Positions 61,421 to 64,000 of a stretch of 64,000 nt of DNA are shown piece by piece; the first letter of the stretch is position 1; each line of letters begins with the position of its first letter. Made by a program: the position numbers and the translations under genes. The notes beneath the pieces were generated by a model. The model ran no database searches, was not told where the DNA came from, and worked only from the letters and a program-made list of their open reading frames with translations. Source of the stretch: UTCFX2 sp002050125 (lineage in GTDB: Bacteria > Chloroflexota > Anaerolineae > Anaerolineales > UBA4823); the NCBI GenBank assembly GCA_027494035.1, contig JAOSJQ010000001.1:2604001-2668000 (forward strand), read 5' to 3'.

Positions 61421-61429
61421 TGGTATAAT
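61421..61429 (+). promoter_or_regulatory. Extended -10 promoter of the CarD gene
   Basis: TGG followed by TATAAT (61424-61429) is an extended -10 box, with a leader of about 84 bases before ATG 61520. No -35 is seen. Confidence 0.5.
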
Positions 61430-61519
61430 CTAATGTAATTACCCACGCTGTTAGATTGCGCAGAAGCATTTCACCCTGGCAGGCAGCCGAGCGAACGGAA
61501 TAAGAATAGGTGATTTAGC

Positions 61520-61996
61520 ATGGATTTTAATGTCGGTGATCGCGTGATCCATAGGTCTTATGGAGCGGGGGAAATCCTGGAGGTCGACCAGAAGAAGGTG
61601 GCGGGCAAGACGGCGGACTATTACATCGTCCAGACCAGCAACCTGACACTCTGGGTGCCGGTGGAGGATGAAGGCGAAAGCAGCTTGCGGTTTGTCACGC
61701 CGGCAAACGAGTTCAAAGCGCAATGCAAGATCCTGTCAAGCGCCGGGGAAGCCCTGCCCGAGGATCGCATGGAGCGCAAGACGCTGCTGCAAGAGCGGCT
61801 GCGGGACGGTTCGCTCGAAGCCGTCTGCCGGGTGGTGCGCGACCTGCACGAGTTGAGCAAGGTCAAGAAGCTCAACGATTACGACTCGGCGATCATGGAA
61901 CGCGCTAAAACCGCGCTGCTGGGCGAGTGGATGCTGGCACTCAAGATCCCGCACAACCAAGCCGAGCAGGAATTACACGATTTACTCAAACGCTAG
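61520..61996 (+). CDS. CarD family transcriptional regulator
   Basis: The 158-residue protein starts F-N-V-G-D-R-V-I-H-R-S-Y-G-A-G-E-I, the Tudor-like RNA polymerase-interacting domain of CarD (CarD_TRCF), followed by Y-Y-I-V-Q-T and W-V-P. The helical C-terminal domain (about 75-158) has L-H-E-L-S-K-V-K-K-L-N-D-Y-D and E-R-A-K-T-A-L-L-G-E-W. CarD binds the RNA polymerase beta subunit and stabilises open complexes at many promoters. Length matches the family. Confidence 0.95.
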   Translation: MDFNVGDRVIHRSYGAGEILEVDQKKVAGKTADYYIVQTSNLTLWVPVEDEGESSLRFVTPANEFKAQCKILSSAGEALPEDRMERKTLLQERLRDGSLEAVCRVVRDLHELSKVKKLNDYDSAIMERAKTALLGEWMLALKIPHNQAEQELHDLLKR

Positions 61997-62057
61997 ACGC
62001 AACCGAATAACCCAATTACGCCGGACGGGCGCGCAGACGGCGGCTTAGCGCCGCGTT

Positions 62058-64000
62058 TTACGCCGCGCTTTGCGCAGCGCTTTGCGCAGCGCTGAGTTCA
62101 GCGCCCAGCCGCTGCAGCCGGTCGCCGCGCTCATCGGCGAATTTGCGCAGCCCGGCAAGCACCCAGTCGCTCGAGAGGCGCGCCTCTTCGAGCACCTCGT
62201 CCACCGCGCCGCCGGTGCGCCAGCGGTTGTCCCAATCCGACGAAAGCGCGTATTCATCGGCGATCTTGTTGAACAGCCAGTCGTGCATGAGCCAGCGCGC
62301 CTGGGTGGTGATCACGGTCGAGTTGGCGCGGTCCGCCGGGCTGACGATCTGCGCGCGGTACGCGCGCGGCTGGCGCGCAAAAAGCTGCGTGCTAGCCACG
62401 TACACCAGCTTGAGATTGAGCCCCTGCCGCTCCAACTCGGGCAGGATTTTGACCACCGAAGCCATGCTGCTGGTGCCCTGGATGTAAACCGCGCCCTGCT
62501 GCGGCAGCCCGGGGCGGTAATCGCGCACTAAATAGGCGCCGCGCGCAGCCGCAAAGTGCGACGCCATGCCGAGCGCCTCCCGGTCGGGGATGGCGATCGG
62601 CGGGCGGGTCAGGTGCAGCGCGACGATCGGCGCGTCGAGCTGCAGCGCCGCGCCCAGCAGCACCGGCACCTCGTTGTACTCCCACGGATACAGGTTGATC
62701 ACATACCCCTCGGGGAAGAGCTGAGTGACGCCCGGCGCAAAGATACCGAAGTGCGTGCGGCTGTCGTCCGCCGTCTCGGGTCCGGAGTGCCCCGCCACCC
62801 AGATCACCTTGCCCACCTTGAACTCGCAATCCTGGGCGAGCTGGCTGAACAGGCGCATCAACCCGTACTTGAGGTAGGAAAACGAGCCGTAGGTGGAGCA
62901 GGCGCCCCAAAAGCCGTCGAAGTCCTTTTCCACGTCCTGCGCCAGGTTGACCGTGGCGATGCCCGCCATGATCCCCGAGTTCGCCATCTCGGTGATCTCC
63001 TGCGGGAGCATCACGCCGTCCGGATGGTCGCGGCGGTCGTACCAGCCGTAGCCCGGGAACCCGTCGTATCCCTTGCCAAAACCGCTGATGTTGGTCGAAT
63101 CCGCCAGGTCGGCGGAGCAAGCCAGAAAGAGCGGGCGGTCGTAGTTTTCCGCGCCAAACGCGTTCACCCAGGCGCCCCATTTGCCGAGCGCCGCCCGGTT
63201 GGGGTGCATTTCGCCCGGCGCGGCGTACAAATCCGCCGGGTAGTTGGCGTAATCGTAGAGGCGCGGGTCGTGGAACGGGTTGCCCTTGCGCCCCAGTTTG
63301 AACGCGCCGATTTCCGCCGGCACGCTCTCACCGATCTCGATCAGGCGCTCCGCCAGGTAGTCCAGTAGAGCCTGGTCCTGGCGCAGAACCGACATGACTG
63401 CCTCCAGGTTGGCGGCGAACTCCTGGCGCAGCGCGGCTGGGTCGGTGGGGGCTGCCCCGCCGAAATTGGCGAATTCCACCCCGTATTTCTCGGCGAAGGG
63501 CTGCTTGGTCTGCCAGAACAGCTCGCTGTTGCGCGCGTGGGGGGTGCCGTGCGAAAAGTTGTCGTATTTGAGATAGCCGCGCCCTTTGCGGGTCTTGAAC
63601 CAGGAGACCGAGGGCGCGCTCTGCGGGTTTTCAGAGAGCAGCATGGTCAGCACGGTTTCGGTCACCGCGCGCCACTCGCTGCCTTGCGGCGTGCCAAACA
63701 CGCGCCAGCCGTGAGCGCCGAACCAGTCTTGGGGCGCGCCGTAAACCACGCGGCTGATGGGCTGGTTGTCGATCCCGTAATCGTTCCAGTCGATCAAAAA
63801 GTAGAGGTTGTCCAACCCCAGCCCCCAGGCGGAGTTCATCGTCTCGTGGTTGACGCCCGGGGTCAGCCCGCCTTCGCCTTCCACCGCAAAGACCTTGACC
63901 CCGCGCGCCCCGGCGCGCTTGAGCGCCATCGCCTCGCCCGCTGCCGCCGGCGTGCCATGCCCCGAAGGACCGGTGTTGAACTTGAGGAAGAGCGTCTTGC
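62058..64000 (-). CDS. Transketolase-like thiamine diphosphate enzyme (5' end beyond the window)
   Basis: The gene extends past the right edge; about 647 codons are present. The fragment begins K-T-L-F-L-K-F-N-T-G-P-S-G-H-G-T-P-A-A-A-G-E-A, the start of a transketolase-like thiamine domain. E-G-E-G-G-L-T-P-G-V-N-H-E-T-M-N-S matches the ThDP-binding G-D/E-G...N phrase (with E in place of the usual first D) and the pyrimidine-binding region appears later. The C-terminus ends with a simple S-A-A-Q-S-A-A-Q-S-A-A repeat. It would transfer two-carbon units between sugar phosphates, or act as a related phosphoketolase-like enzyme; the upstream part is needed to decide. The codons for the repeat are a 12-bp DNA repeat. 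Confidence 0.82.
   Translation of the reverse strand, partial: KTLFLKFNTGPSGHGTPAAAGEAMALKRAGARGVKVFAVEGEGGLTPGVNHETMNSAWGLGLDNLYFLIDWNDYGIDNQPISRVVYGAPQDWFGAHGWRVFGTPQGSEWRAVTETVLTMLLSENPQSAPSVSWFKTRKGRGYLKYDNFSHGTPHARNSELFWQTKQPFAEKYGVEFANFGGAAPTDPAALRQEFAANLEAVMSVLRQDQALLDYLAERLIEIGESVPAEIGAFKLGRKGNPFHDPRLYDYANYPADLYAAPGEMHPNRAALGKWGAWVNAFGAENYDRPLFLACSADLADSTNISGFGKGYDGFPGYGWYDRRDHPDGVMLPQEITEMANSGIMAGIATVNLAQDVEKDFDGFWGACSTYGSFSYLKYGLMRLFSQLAQDCEFKVGKVIWVAGHSGPETADDSRTHFGIFAPGVTQLFPEGYVINLYPWEYNEVPVLLGAALQLDAPIVALHLTRPPIAIPDREALGMASHFAAARGAYLVRDYRPGLPQQGAVYIQGTSSMASVVKILPELERQGLNLKLVYVASTQLFARQPRAYRAQIVSPADRANSTVITTQARWLMHDWLFNKIADEYALSSDWDNRWRTGGAVDEVLEEARLSSDWVLAGLRKFADERGDRLQRLGAELSAAQSAAQSAA

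Overview
The window is a high-GC bacterial chromosome segment that most resembles an anaerobic-lineage Chloroflexota (Anaerolineae-like) genome. This assignment is an inference from gene content: many lipoproteins ending their signal in A-L-A-C-N-F, a CarD regulator, a three-gene UvrD-like helicase/RecB-like nuclease operon, a serine palmitoyltransferase/ketosphinganine reductase pair, a two-subunit class I fumarase and AraF/LacI-type sugar uptake. No rRNA, tRNA or CRISPR array was seen. About a dozen genes are broken by single-base indels, nearly all in short homopolymers (mostly G or C). I read these mainly as base-calling errors and annotate such genes as one locus with the break positions given.

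Layout. 1-3.0 kb (minus): peptide-type ABC transporter (two permeases, lipoprotein binding protein). 3.2-4.3 kb: AzlCD amino-acid exporter. 4.3-9.6 kb: helicase, helicase, nuclease operon. 9.6-15.2 kb: histidine phosphatase, LysM protein, acyltransferase plus CDP-alcohol phosphotransferase, and a large secreted multimodule protein. 15.3-16.9 kb (minus): fumarase subunits. 16.9-17.3 kb: tandem palindromic repeat element. 17.4-23.7 kb: lipoprotein, DUF4332, MscL, CDF transporter, class IV aminotransferase, KimA-like permease. 23.4-24.8 kb (minus): YchF. 24.9-27.1 kb: sphingoid-base synthesis pair. 27.1-30.2 kb: four-repeat lipoprotein and S10 carboxypeptidase. 30.2-33.4 kb (minus): pseudokinase and secreted phosphodiester glycosidase-like protein. 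33.6-34.7 kb: AT-rich island with a DNA methyltransferase. 34.9-38.8 kb (minus): GH13 protein, DUF1269, DUF1232, URO-D-like protein. 39.0-47.2 kb: LacI regulator, AraFGH-like ABC transporter, mutarotase-like protein and a second URO-D-like protein. 47.3-53.8 kb: argG behind a candidate attenuator, aldehyde dehydrogenase, a PmeII-like restriction-modification pair, argH. 53.8-58.9 kb: ABC-2 exporter whose permease is split by AT-rich foreign DNA carrying an IS5-like element. 59-64 kb: MetH-activation-like protein, YceI, VTT membrane protein, CarD and the 3' part of a transketolase.

How genes work together. The LacI gene has a strong promoter with a near-perfect 30-bp palindrome just after the -10, so it probably controls itself and the AraFGH-like operon. 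The binding protein of that operon contains two nearly identical 929-bp tandem copies of its sugar-binding domain. argG is preceded by a promoter, a short arginine-rich reading frame and an intrinsic terminator, with no room for another promoter before the gene, which is the arrangement expected for attenuation by arginine supply. Several genes (at 4313, 11362, 33384 and 53828) start 6-7 bases after a -10 box, which predicts leaderless mRNAs.

The most notable items are the duplicated AraF-like binding protein, the candidate arginine attenuator, the sphingolipid pair, the pseudokinase lacking both catalytic aspartates, the split helicase-nuclease operon, the MITE-like repeat family and the layered insertion in the ABC-2 permease.
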